The notes: a model not told the origin generated them from the letters alone. A stretch of DNA of 64,000 bases from Lysobacter soyae (GCF_019551435.1 NZ_CP080544.1:248001-312000), one strand, 5' to 3'. Numbered from the stretch's first letter, positions 27,811 through 37,397 are shown. Translations and numbers: made by a program.

Positions 27811-27829
27811 CTCCTGATGGATTCAGGAG
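27811..27829 (-). promoter_or_regulatory. Hairpin sequestering the Shine-Dalgarno of the SMR gene
   Basis: Perfect 7-bp inverted repeat CTCCTGA / TCAGGAG with a 5-nt loop. On the minus strand the 3' arm contains the AGGAG ribosome site, seven bases from the ATG at 27803. It would block ribosome access when folded. The loop does not carry the ACGR motif of guanidine-II switches, and there is only one hairpin. Confidence 0.6.
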
Positions 27830-27907
27830 CAATAGTGGTGATTAAGCGGGCGATAAAACAGTCTTGCGCCAAGATTTTTACTGTGAGCACACGGTTGGCA
27901 AGATGGC

Positions 27908-27967
27908 ATCTAACGCCTGAATTAAGCCGCGCCGCGAAGCGGTGTCGGCTTGAATGAATTGTTAGAC
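27908..27967 (-). repeat. attC site (387-aa unknown cassette)
   Basis: 60 bp and the best-preserved site: both cores are perfect (ATCTAAC, 27908-27914; GTTAGAC, 27961-27967), with arms GCCTGAATTAAGCCG and CGGCTTGAATGAATT around a GCCGCGAAGCGG apex. It looks like the attC sites of mobile-integron aadA cassettes. The stop codon of the 387-aa gene lies in the core. Confidence 0.95.
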
Positions 27968-29125
27968 CCCACCCTCGGCGTGCGCGAAGACTGACCGCGC
28001 GAAGGAGTCAATTTCGCTTCCGTACGGCTGGTATGGGTCTCGGGCCATCGAAGGGTTTATGTCAATAACGGCAGAAAGCCAAATTACAAGGTCACGGAAC
28101 GCGAGCTCGACATTCTCTCGAGTTTGGTGAGCGTGAAGTCCTGAGTTAAAAAGTTCGCTGAGGCGATCTGCCTCCTTCCCAAGAGTATTCAGGCGGTCCG
28201 CTGCCGAGTCAGTGCTAGAAAGAGCCTTCTCGATGTGTGCCCAGAGGCGATTCTTATACTGCGCGGGGCCGACTTTGCGTCCGTTCCAGTCAAGCTCTTG
28301 AGGAGGAAAAAGGGCATCCGCGGTTCGTTCGAGTAGTCGCCGACCCGAGAGAGATGCTTGAGCATAATCTTCTTCTGTCTCCGCTCGCTCTAGTGTGCGT
28401 GCCGCTGCCGCGAATGCGTCAAACAGTTTTGGATGGAGCTCTTCCAAGCTGTGCGCAAGCGCCGACGCATCATCATTGCTTAGGCCAGGAAGCCTCGAAC
28501 AGAAGGCTTTGAACGACTCTACCCGCTTGAAATGATCCAGGGAGTCATAGTTGTCAAAAATTGTGCGACGAGCGCCTTGATCTTCGTATTCAACTTCAAA
28601 GCCTTCATGCTCAAATGCATCCTTGATGCAAATATCTGGGTCTTCGTTGTGACCCATGTCATAAAAGACAGCGCATCGCGTTCCCGTCAGTCTGTACTTC
28701 TCGATCAAGCTGTTCCGAAAGAACTGCAAGTGAAGCGGATTTGAGAAATCCACATCCATGCAGCCTAGGTATGAGGCGGCGCTCTGAAGTTTGAGGTGGA
28801 GCTGCTCAGCTGCTATTTCCGTCATATTCTGAAAAAGCCAGCAATAGACCGTCGCGGCAGTGTATGTCGCCTCCAGTTGAGATCTTCTAAGGCGGTCGAA
28901 TGAAACGGGCACATATACAGCGCGACATAGCCTGTCGAGAGCGCTGTAAGTCCGGTCTTTGCTTCGAGACACTGCATTGAACGTAAGGATATCGCCAACG
29001 GAAACACGCATTGAGCGCGATTCCCCTTGCAGGACGTTCGCGCCTAGAATCGAGTCCATTACTGGGCCGCCGTAATAGCTGCCCAACGTAGGGTGATCCG
29101 AATTGAAGAGGAAAGCTACGTTCAT
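27962..29125 (-). CDS. Unknown 387-aa protein, first cassette of the array
   Basis: I do not recognise this protein as a whole. The N-terminal 180 residues are mixed alpha/beta (starts [20 protein letters not shown], later [20 protein letters not shown], an Asp/His-rich loop that could bind metal). The C-terminal part (about 235-360) is all-helical with [20 protein letters not shown], then [10 protein letters not shown] and [19 protein letters not shown], a pattern seen in HEPN-like helical domains of uncharacterised and defence-associated proteins. No membrane segment or signal peptide is visible. GC is lower than in flanking genes. It sits directly behind the attI-like core at 29151, the position nearest the missing integrase; no clear Shine-Dalgarno. 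Confidence 0.75.
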   Translation of the reverse strand: MNVAFLFNSDHPTLGSYYGGPVMDSILGANVLQGESRSMRVSVGDILTFNAVSRSKDRTYSALDRLCRAVYVPVSFDRLRRSQLEATYTAATVYCWLFQNMTEIAAEQLHLKLQSAASYLGCMDVDFSNPLHLQFFRNSLIEKYRLTGTRCAVFYDMGHNEDPDICIKDAFEHEGFEVEYEDQGARRTIFDNYDSLDHFKRVESFKAFCSRLPGLSNDDASALAHSLEELHPKLFDAFAAAARTLERAETEEDYAQASLSGRRLLERTADALFPPQELDWNGRKVGPAQYKNRLWAHIEKALSSTDSAADRLNTLGKEADRLSELFNSGLHAHQTRENVELAFRDLVIWLSAVIDINPSMARDPYQPYGSEIDSFARSVFAHAEGGV

Positions 29126-29150
29126 GGGCGTATCGGAAGGATCACGTGGG

Positions 29151-29157
29151 GTCTAAC
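29151..29157 (-). other. attI-like/first cassette core site
   Basis: GTCTAAC on the plus strand is a perfect GTTRRRY core (GTTAGAC) on the minus strand, 25 bp upstream of the first cassette gene and without an attC arm structure beside it. This is where the array meets flanking DNA on the side where attI and intI would be expected. Confidence 0.6.
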
Positions 29158-29364
29158 TTCTATTTAGATTGAAAGGTGCCGTATAAGACAATCCCGACCC
29201 GGGTCATCAGAGCGTTTCCCGCCTATTGTGCAAGCCATTTCCAGCCCCTTCGTCCCGCCCCGACCTATTTATACGACAAGTTGCAACAATAACAGTGCAA
29301 ACAGGGAAAGTTTCAGCCTAATACGGAGCGCCACACCGCGGGAATCCCCGCCACGAATGCGCCA
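29158..29364. other. Non-coding junction between cassette array and anmK
   Basis: 207 bp without a convincing ORF. It is too short for an integrase gene and no IntI-like translation is visible in any frame. The minus strand has AT-rich patches (TATAAATAGG, TTGCACTGTTATTGTTGC) that could belong to a cassette promoter, but no -35/-10 pair with good spacing was found. Confidence 0.5.
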
Positions 29365-30492
29365 TCACCCAACCGCAACAGTCCCCAACACCCTCAGCCC
29401 CTTCGCCCCACTCACCGAAGGCAAGTTCCCCGGCAGCCCAAGCAAAGTCTGACGCGCCAACCACGCAAACCCCATCGCCTCCACCTGATCCGGGTCGAGT
29501 CCGTGCAATGCGGTCGATTCAACCTTCGTGTCCTTCATCGCCGTCTGCAAGGCCGACATCAAGTTCGCGTTTTGCACGCCGCCGCCACAGACCAAGAGTC
29601 GGGCGGTGTCAGGCTGCGTTGTTTGAATGGCATCGACAACGGTGCGCACTGTCAGTGCCAGCAAGGTCGCCTGGACGTCCTGCGGTTTCAGCGACTCCAG
29701 AAGATGAGACTTCACCCACTCAAGGTGGAATTGCTCACGGCCGGAGCTTTTCGGTGGGGGCGCGGCGAACCAAGGGTCATACAAGAGCCGCGCAAGCAAA
29801 GCGTCGTTGACCTCGCCACTGGCGCCCCACGCGCCACCCGCATCATAGGTCTGGCCGGTGTGCTGGTGGCACCAAGCATCCATCAATGCATTGGCAGGTC
29901 CGGTATCAAAGCCGCGCACGTCGCCGCTCGCAGGCAATAGGGTGATGTTGGCAATGCCGCCAAGGTTCAACACCACGCGATTCTCATCCGTGGAATGCAG
30001 AAGGGCCCGATGCAACGCCGGCAGCAACGGCGCGCCATGCCCACCTGCGGCTACGTCGCGTCGCCTGAAGTCACTCACGGTGGTGATGCCGGTGCGTTCG
30101 GCAATCAAATTCGGGTCACCGATTTGCAAAGTGAAAGGAAACTTGCCATCGCCGGCCGCGCCGTAGGGGCGGTGGCGAATGGTCTGTCCATGCGAGCCGA
30201 TTGCCCGCACGTCCGATGGCGCAACATTCGCAGCACGCAGCAAGGTGAGCGCGGCATCGGCAAACTGCTCGCCCACCTGCACATCCAGACTGCCGTACTC
30301 TTCCAGCGAGTTCAGCGGTCCGCCTTGTCCCAATGCAATCAAGCGGGAGCGCAGTGCTTCCGGCCACGGATGGGCATGGGATGCGACCATGGCGACGGAT
30401 TCATCAGGCCCAAAACGCACAAGCGCCGCGTCAATGCCGTCGGCGCTCGTTCCGGAAATCAATCCGATGTACAGGCCTTCCGCCTGAGTCAT
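29365..30492 (-). CDS. anmK: Anhydro-N-acetylmuramic acid kinase
   Basis: 375 aa. ASKHA-fold kinase with the N-terminal phosphate loop LISGTSADGIDAALV, IGSHGQTIRHRP, SDFRRRDVAAGGHGAPLLP, LNLGGIANIT and the CGGGVQN motif. It cleaves and phosphorylates 1,6-anhydroMurNAc to MurNAc-6-phosphate in peptidoglycan recycling, downstream of AmpG import (ampG is also in this window). It begins 3 bp from the M23 peptidase stop, so the two wall-related genes are likely cotranscribed. Confidence 0.95.
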   Translation of the reverse strand: MTQAEGLYIGLISGTSADGIDAALVRFGPDESVAMVASHAHPWPEALRSRLIALGQGGPLNSLEEYGSLDVQVGEQFADAALTLLRAANVAPSDVRAIGSHGQTIRHRPYGAAGDGKFPFTLQIGDPNLIAERTGITTVSDFRRRDVAAGGHGAPLLPALHRALLHSTDENRVVLNLGGIANITLLPASGDVRGFDTGPANALMDAWCHQHTGQTYDAGGAWGASGEVNDALLARLLYDPWFAAPPPKSSGREQFHLEWVKSHLLESLKPQDVQATLLALTVRTVVDAIQTTQPDTARLLVCGGGVQNANLMSALQTAMKDTKVESTALHGLDPDQVEAMGFAWLARQTLLGLPGNLPSVSGAKGLRVLGTVAVG

Positions 30493-30495
30493 GTG

Positions 30496-31923
30496 CTATC
30501 CCTTGCTAGATGCTTTCGTAGTGGACGTACTTACCGCCACCACTTTAGCCGAACCGGGATAGATGATTTTTTCCACGGTGCGAATTTTGTCCATCGCACG
30601 TCGTGTTTCCGAACGGAACGCCACAAGGTCTTTGCCGGAAAGGGGTGCCGGCGGTGCCATCGTCACCGTCAATGGATTGCGGTAAACACCATTGACGCGG
30701 AATTCGTAGTGCAGATGCGGCCCGGTCGACAAGCCGGTGCTGCCGACGTAGCCGATCACGGTGCCTTGGTCGATATGTTGGCCGACGCGTATTTTGGCGA
30801 AACGTGACATGTGGGCGTAGAAGGTGGTTTGGCCGCCACCGTGATCGAGTTCCACCACATTGCCGTAACCATGGCCGCGTCCCACAAACTTCACGCGGGC
30901 ATCGCCGGCCGCCATGATCGGTGTGCCGGTCGAAGCGGCGTAATCCACGCCTTTGTGCATGCGGGTGATGCCCAGAATTGGATGGCGGCGTCCGCCAAAG
31001 CCTGAACTCAATCGTGCGTAAGGAATCGGCATACGAATGAAGGGGCGCTTCAACGCACGGCCTTCGGCGCTGAAGTACTCGGCCTTGCCGCCACGCACAT
31101 GGCGGAATCCGGTATGCAATTCATTGCCTACCGTGAACGACGCCGCCAGAACAGGACTGGTCTCCATCAGCTGTCCGTTCTTCCAAGTTTGATCGACCAC
31201 GACGCTGAAGCGGTCTGCGGCGTTCAAATCGGATTCGAAGTCGATGTCGTACTTGAAGATTTCATCGGTCATCTCTTCGATGTTTTGGCGCGTGAGGCCG
31301 GCTTTGCGCGCCGACGACATCAAGTCGCGACCCACCGTGCCCGACAGCACCACCGTGCGGGTCTCTTCTTTGGCTTCCAGCGTCTTCACCAGAAAGCCGT
31401 CACCCTTGCGGCGCAATTCCACTTCGCCTTCGCTGCGCGGAAAACGCACGGCTTGCAGGGCATTCGCGGTATCGGCCAGCACCGATATTTCGGAGCCGGA
31501 CGACAGTCGCGCCAATTCGGTGCGGGTCTCGGGATGTCGGGTAAAGGCCTGGACGTCTTTCTTGTTGAATCCCAAGGACGACAACAATGCGGTCAGGGTT
31601 TCGCCTTTGCGCAAATTGACGCGCTGCCATTCACCGGGTTCCGGACGGTTCGCGCCGGCATCTGCGGTCGGCAGCGTCAACGGAATACTGAGCGACAAGG
31701 CCGACGACTTGAGTTCGCTGCCGGCCGGACCGACGGCGTGCTCCATGCCCGGCACCAACGCGGCGGCCAAGAGGCCCATCGAAGCGATTACGCTGGCCTG
31801 TGCCCACTGGCGACGGCTCCAACGACCTTCAGGAAATTTGGAGGCGACAAATCGGCTGAGGGCGGCTTGGCGAAGGTCGCGAAGTCGGGTCTGGCGCGCG
31901 GGGTCTTGGTGAACGTTTTTCAT
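30496..31923 (-). CDS. M23 family murein DD-endopeptidase (MepM-like)
   Basis: 475 aa. One N-terminal membrane anchor (about 45-65), a LysM/OapA-like region (about 100-200: VNLRKGETLTALLSSLGFNK), a second helical/beta domain, and the C-terminal lytic M23 domain with intact zinc ligands: HKGVDYAA (HxxxD) and GPHLHYEF (HxH). It should cut meso-DAP crosslinks for cell-wall growth. It is divergent from tyrS, a linkage common in Xanthomonadales. Confidence 0.92.
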   Translation of the reverse strand: MKNVHQDPARQTRLRDLRQAALSRFVASKFPEGRWSRRQWAQASVIASMGLLAAALVPGMEHAVGPAGSELKSSALSLSIPLTLPTADAGANRPEPGEWQRVNLRKGETLTALLSSLGFNKKDVQAFTRHPETRTELARLSSGSEISVLADTANALQAVRFPRSEGEVELRRKGDGFLVKTLEAKEETRTVVLSGTVGRDLMSSARKAGLTRQNIEEMTDEIFKYDIDFESDLNAADRFSVVVDQTWKNGQLMETSPVLAASFTVGNELHTGFRHVRGGKAEYFSAEGRALKRPFIRMPIPYARLSSGFGGRRHPILGITRMHKGVDYAASTGTPIMAAGDARVKFVGRGHGYGNVVELDHGGGQTTFYAHMSRFAKIRVGQHIDQGTVIGYVGSTGLSTGPHLHYEFRVNGVYRNPLTVTMAPPAPLSGKDLVAFRSETRRAMDKIRTVEKIIYPGSAKVVAVSTSTTKASSKG

Positions 31924-32084
31924 TCAGGAGAATCAGCATCGCGTGAAGGCCGTATGACGGGCTAACATAGGGAGCTGAACGGGACGCGTCAACCGCATGA
32001 TTCTGAATGGGTTTTCGCGTTTTTCCGATTGTCGGCAGTGAATCGTCCGACATCCCCAGAACCACAACGTATTCAGGAAAGAGA

Positions 32085-33293
<1,209 letters not shown>

Positions 33294-33299
33294 CGTGTG

Positions 33300-33328
33300 G
33301 CCATCGGACATCGCGGATGTCCGATGGC
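33300..33328. terminator. Terminator-like inverted repeat between tyrS and the MAPEG gene
   Basis: Perfect 13-bp arms GCCATCGGACATC (33300-33312) and GATGTCCGATGGC (33316-33328) with a 3-nt loop, 7 bp after the tyrS stop and 16 bp before the convergent MAPEG stop. No T-tract follows on either strand, so it may be an intrinsic terminator of weak type or a protein-binding palindrome. Confidence 0.55.
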
Positions 33329-33343
33329 GCGCAGGCAAATGCG

Positions 33344-33733
33344 TCAAACGATTTTGACGATCGCGCTTCCCATCAAGATCAGCACGCAGATCAGGCCGCC
33401 AAACCACACCAAGCTACGCAATTGGTGTTTGTTGCCAATATAGAAGACGCCGTGCAGGATGCGGAAGACGATGAAGGCCACCGCGCACAGCGTGATGTGC
33501 ATGACATTCACTTGCGCGAATTGCGCCATGAACACCGCAGCGATGAAACCGGGCAGGGCTTCGAAAGCATTGAGTTGGGCGGCGTTGGCACGCAGCGCTT
33601 TGGCGTCGGTTTGTTTGCCCAACCAGCCGCGCGGATCGCGGTTGTCGTAACGCTTGCCGGAGGCTTTGGCGATCGTGACCCAGACGTAGGGTAGGAGGAC
33701 GGCGATCAGGATGCAGAGGTAAGCGATTTTCAT
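33344..33733 (-). CDS. MAPEG family membrane protein
   Basis: 129 aa from MKIAYLCILIAVLLPYVWV; four hydrophobic helices. The loop RDPRGWLGKQTDAKALRANAAQLNAFEALPGFIAAVFMAQ carries the MAPEG-type Asn-Ala-x-Glu (NAFEALP) signature, and RILHGVFYIGNKHQLRSLVWFGG is the typical end. Eukaryotic MAPEG enzymes conjugate glutathione; bacterial members are mostly uncharacterised. Convergent with tyrS. Confidence 0.88.
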   Translation of the reverse strand: MKIAYLCILIAVLLPYVWVTIAKASGKRYDNRDPRGWLGKQTDAKALRANAAQLNAFEALPGFIAAVFMAQFAQVNVMHITLCAVAFIVFRILHGVFYIGNKHQLRSLVWFGGLICVLILMGSAIVKIV

Positions 33734-33790
33734 GGGCGGATTCCAAGGAAGTCCGCCCATGGTAGCGCGGCGAACGCCAGGCGTCGGGGC

Positions 33791-34474
33791 TCAGTTGGCC
33801 GGTGCGGTGGGCGTGCTGAAGCTGACCGGCTTGGCACCGGAAATCTTGCCTACTTTGGCCGAGCTGTGCACGTACAGCTTCACTTCGCGCTCGAAACGCA
33901 ATTCGCCGTCGATCACGGCGTTCGGTCCCACGATGATGCGCGGGATGCGGTTCGGACCGATCGAGATCGGCAACACGCTGTTGTTGGTCGGCTTCTTGAC
34001 GATCAGCTTGCCCTTGACGTGCGAGCCGATGCCCACGGTGACATCGCCATTGACGGTGGCCACATCGCCGCCGACTTCCGAACGCACTAGGCCGATGCCG
34101 CCGTTGACTGTGGCGACGTCGCCGCCGATCACGCCATGATCGGCCACGAAGATCGAGCCGTTCACGGTGGTCACGTCATTGGAGACGCGGGCATTGTTGC
34201 CCAGCTTGATCGCACCGTTGACGGTGGTGACTTCTTTGGAAGCAACGCTGTTACCCAGCTCGATCTCGCCGTTGACCGTGGTGACGTCATCGGTCTTGGA
34301 TTTGTCGCCGAGTTTGATGCTGCCGTTGACCGTGCTGACGTCCGCTCGCACTTCGCCGCTGCCGACATCCACTGATCCGTTGACCTTGCTGACGTCTTGC
34401 TGGGCGAATGCGACACCGGCGCTGGCAAAGAGCAAAACCGAGAGGCCGACGGTGAATTTGGCGGTGTTCAACAT
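33791..34474 (-). CDS. Secreted beta-solenoid-like repeat protein (V-x-T-V-N-G repeats)
   Basis: 227 aa from MLNTAKFTVGLSVLLFASAGVAFAQ, a Sec signal peptide (an ATG three codons earlier is possible). From about residue 27 to 145 there are seven consecutive 18-19-residue repeats, each beginning V-[ST/A]-x-V-N-G and followed by alternating hydrophobic residues (for example VTTVNGEIELGNSVASKE). This period fits one turn of a left-handed or bactofilin-like beta-helix. The C-terminus is a different, hydrophobic beta-rich cap. Function unknown; a periplasmic structural or adhesive role is guesswork. Divergent from gpmI. Confidence 0.75.
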   Translation of the reverse strand: MLNTAKFTVGLSVLLFASAGVAFAQQDVSKVNGSVDVGSGEVRADVSTVNGSIKLGDKSKTDDVTTVNGEIELGNSVASKEVTTVNGAIKLGNNARVSNDVTTVNGSIFVADHGVIGGDVATVNGGIGLVRSEVGGDVATVNGDVTVGIGSHVKGKLIVKKPTNNSVLPISIGPNRIPRIIVGPNAVIDGELRFEREVKLYVHSSAKVGKISGAKPVSFSTPTAPAN

Positions 34475-34557
34475 GACAGGCATCCAGCAAGAGGTTGAAA
34501 GTATGTTGCGACGCCTTCGTTACAATGGCACGGGTCATTCGTCATAGGTCTTTGGTC

Positions 34558-36102
34558 GTGCATTCAGGCAGCGTTGCAACCCCTCCGCGTCCGGTCGTTT
34601 TGCTCATTCTGGATGGCTGGGGCTATCGCGAAGATCCGACCGACAACGCCCTCGCCCTGGCGGATATTCCGAATTGGCGGGCGCTCTGGGCGAGCAGGCC
34701 GCACACCTTGGTGCACACGGAAGGCATGCACGTCGGCCTGCCGGACGGGCAAATGGGCAACTCGGAAGTCGGCCATATGAATCTCGGCGCCGGTCGCGTC
34801 GTGTATCAAGATTTGACGCGTATTGATGCCGCCATCGCTGACGGTGAATTTTTCACCAACGCGGCTCTGGTGCGCGCCTGCGAACTGGCGCGCGCGCAAG
34901 GCCGGACCTTGCATGTGATGGGGCTGCTTTCTCCGGGTGGTGTGCACAGTCATGAGGCGCACATTTTTGCCATGCTGGAACTTGCCAAGCGTAAAGGTGT
35001 GCCGCGCGTGGCGGTGCATGCCTTCCTCGATGGCCGTGATATGCCGCCGCGCTCGGCAGCCCCGAGTTTGAAAGCACTGCAGGCGCACTGCGACGCTGTC
35101 GGCAATGCGCATATCGCTTCCGTATCGGGACGCTATTTCGCGATGGATCGCGATAAGCGTTGGGATCGGGTTGAGCAAGCCTGGACAGCGATGGTGGATG
35201 CGCACGCGGAGTTTGCGGCCGCTTCGGTCGATGAAGCGTTGGACGCCGCCTATGCGCGTGGCGAGAACGACGAATTCGTGAAGCCGACGGTGATTGCCGG
35301 CGCGACTCCGATGCAAGACGGCGACGTGGTGGTGTTCATGAATTTCCGCGCCGATCGCGCACGCCAGCTGACCGCGACCTTTGTCGATCCGTCCTTCGAC
35401 GGCTTTAATGCGCGCCGTCCGGCGCTGGCCGATTTTGTTTGTCTGACCGAATACGACGCCAATCTGACCGCCACCGTCGCCTACGCGCCGGAAGATCTCC
35501 GCAACACCTTGGGCGAAGTGCTCGCGAGCCACGGACTGACGCAATTGCGCATTGCCGAGACAGAAAAATATGCGCACGTCACCTTCTTCTTCAGCGGCGG
35601 CCGCGAAACGCTTTACCAAGGCGAATCACGCGCCTTGATCCCCAGCCCCAAAGTGGCGACCTACGATTTGCAGCCGGAAATGAGTTGCCCGGAATTGACC
35701 GCACAGCTGGTCGACGCGATTCGTGGCCGCCATTTCGACGCCATCATCTGCAACATCGCCAACCCGGACATGGTCGGCCACACGGGCATGCTCGACGCCG
35801 CGATCAAAGCAGCCGAGGCAGTGGATGTGGCGATTGGTGCGGTGGCGGAAGCAGTGGAATCGGTCGGCGGTGCTTTGCTGATCACGGCCGATCACGGCAA
35901 CCTCGAAATGATGCGCGATCCAATCACCGGCCAGCCGCATACCTCGCACACGGTCGGGCCGGTGCCGCTGATCTACGTCGGTGAGCGCAAGGCCACACTG
36001 CGCGACGGATGCGCGCTGAGAGACATCGCACCCACCCTGCTCGATCTTCTCGGCGTTGAAAAGCCGGCGGAAATGAGCGGCCAGTCCTTGTTGGTTCCGT
36101 GA
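34558..36102 (+). CDS. gpmI: 2,3-bisphosphoglycerate-independent phosphoglycerate mutase
   Basis: 514 aa from the GTG at 34558; an ATG at 34525 is possible but lies close to the divergent gene and has no ribosome site. Alkaline-phosphatase-fold, Mn-dependent: VLLILDGWGYRE with the metal Asp, the catalytic Ser in GQMGNSEVGHMN, FLDGRDMPPRS, NFRADRARQLT, and the second metal site ITADHGNLEMM with HTSHT. It interconverts 3- and 2-phosphoglycerate in glycolysis. The TGA overlaps the ATG of the EnvC-like gene, a linkage conserved in gammaproteobacteria. Confidence 0.95.
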   Translation: MHSGSVATPPRPVVLLILDGWGYREDPTDNALALADIPNWRALWASRPHTLVHTEGMHVGLPDGQMGNSEVGHMNLGAGRVVYQDLTRIDAAIADGEFFTNAALVRACELARAQGRTLHVMGLLSPGGVHSHEAHIFAMLELAKRKGVPRVAVHAFLDGRDMPPRSAAPSLKALQAHCDAVGNAHIASVSGRYFAMDRDKRWDRVEQAWTAMVDAHAEFAAASVDEALDAAYARGENDEFVKPTVIAGATPMQDGDVVVFMNFRADRARQLTATFVDPSFDGFNARRPALADFVCLTEYDANLTATVAYAPEDLRNTLGEVLASHGLTQLRIAETEKYAHVTFFFSGGRETLYQGESRALIPSPKVATYDLQPEMSCPELTAQLVDAIRGRHFDAIICNIANPDMVGHTGMLDAAIKAAEAVDVAIGAVAEAVESVGGALLITADHGNLEMMRDPITGQPHTSHTVGPVPLIYVGERKATLRDGCALRDIAPTLLDLLGVEKPAEMSGQSLLVP

Positions 36103-37364
36103 TGCGACACGCGTCTTTGGTCATTGCGGCAATGCTGACCCTGACCGGGGGCGCGACCGCGCAACAAAGTCAGAAAGATGCGGAAAAGAAGCTGCGCCAG
36201 CTGCGTGGCGAAATCAAAGAAGTGAAGCAGGAAAAGGCGGTCATCGATGATCGCCGCGATGTCGCGACCAGCGAGCTCAAGGCGGCTGACCAAAAGGTCA
36301 ACAGCAGCGCGAAACAGCTGGCGGGCACGGAAAATGCCATCTCTGCCGAAACACAAAACCTCAAAACCCTCGAAGCCCGACGGTTGCAGTTGGAACAAGG
36401 ACTGGCCGAACAAAAGGTCACTTTGGGAAAGTTGGTCCGCGGTGCCTATATGACCGGCAGCGATGCGCCGTTGAAGGTGCTGCTCTCGCAGGACCGCGTG
36501 TCCGAGGGACAACGCGCCTTGGTGCAGTACCAAATTCTTCAGCGCGATCGCAATCAGAAGATTCAGGCCATCAACAACGATCTGCGCGAGTTGGCGACGA
36601 TTCGCGCGGGCATCGAGCAAAAACAAGTCGCTTTGGTCAACGCACAGGCGCAGCAAAAGCAGGAACTGGCGGTGTTGCAGAAGGATCGGGCGGCGCGTGA
36701 TGCATTGGTCGCGCAGTTGAACTCGCAGTTCCAAGCCAAGGAAAGCCGTGAGAAGGCGCTCGGCAAGGACGCCAAATCGCTGGAGAAACTGCTGGCGAAC
36801 TTGCGCGCGGCTGCAGCACGTGACGCTGCCCGTCGTAAGGCGGCGGCAGAAGCGGCACGCAAGGCAGCAGCCGCAGAAGCCGCAAAACGCGAAAAAGCGT
36901 ACGAGACGCGCGTGCGCGAAGCCACCAAGCGTGGCGCACCGCCGCCACCCAAACCCAAGCCGGTGGAAACGGCGGTCGCGACTCGCGGTCCGATCATGCA
37001 AGTCGGCGGTCTCGGTTGGCCGGTGTCAGGATCGTTGATCGAAGCCTTTGGCGGTGACAGCAGCGGTTTGTTGATTGCCGCACCTTCCGGCACGACCGTC
37101 CGCGCCGTAGCCGATGGCAAGGTGGTCTTCGCCGAATGGATGAACGGCTACGGGCTGATCTCCATCGTCGATCACGGCAACGGCTACATGAGTCTGTATG
37201 CACACAACGAGGCCCTGCTGAAGGACGTCGGTGCCACCGTGCACAAGGGCGATGCGCTCTCGACCGTCGGTAACTCCGGCGGCGCCAACCAACCTGCGCT
37301 GTATTTTGAATTGCGCCGGAATGGTCAGCCGGTCAATCCCACGACCTGGCTGCAGAAACGCTAG
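36102..37364 (+). CDS. envC: EnvC-like murein hydrolase activator
   Basis: 420 aa. Signal peptide (MRHASLVIAAMLTLTGGATA), then a long coiled coil (about 22-270) rich in Lys/Glu/Ala, and a C-terminal LytM/M23 domain (about 315-420). The zinc ligands of catalytic M23 enzymes are missing: the HxxxD position reads SSGLLIAAP and the HxH position reads ALYFELR. This is the degenerate LytM layout of EnvC, which activates amidases AmiA/AmiB at the septum instead of cutting wall itself. Cotranscribed with gpmI (TGATG overlap) and followed by a CtpA protease gene after 33 bp. Confidence 0.9.
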   Translation: MRHASLVIAAMLTLTGGATAQQSQKDAEKKLRQLRGEIKEVKQEKAVIDDRRDVATSELKAADQKVNSSAKQLAGTENAISAETQNLKTLEARRLQLEQGLAEQKVTLGKLVRGAYMTGSDAPLKVLLSQDRVSEGQRALVQYQILQRDRNQKIQAINNDLRELATIRAGIEQKQVALVNAQAQQKQELAVLQKDRAARDALVAQLNSQFQAKESREKALGKDAKSLEKLLANLRAAAARDAARRKAAAEAARKAAAAEAAKREKAYETRVREATKRGAPPPPKPKPVETAVATRGPIMQVGGLGWPVSGSLIEAFGGDSSGLLIAAPSGTTVRAVADGKVVFAEWMNGYGLISIVDHGNGYMSLYAHNEALLKDVGATVHKGDALSTVGNSGGANQPALYFELRRNGQPVNPTTWLQKR

Positions 37365-37397
37365 TCTGTCAGGGACGATTTTTTGCGTGGAGTTCGT

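Noticed and set aside
27811-27829. Guanidine-II (mini-ykkC) riboswitch upstream of the SMR gene
   Set aside because: That class has two hairpins with ACGR loops; here there is one hairpin with a different loop, so only a Shine-Dalgarno-sequestering stem is claimed.
29158-29364. Possible cassette promoter Pc and integrase remnant
   Set aside because: AT-rich patches exist, but no -35/-10 pair has proper spacing and no frame resembles a tyrosine recombinase.
36748-36930. Ala/Lys-rich tract in envC as a possible low-complexity insertion
   Set aside because: Such helical Ala/Lys/Glu-rich stretches are normal in the coiled coil of EnvC proteins.
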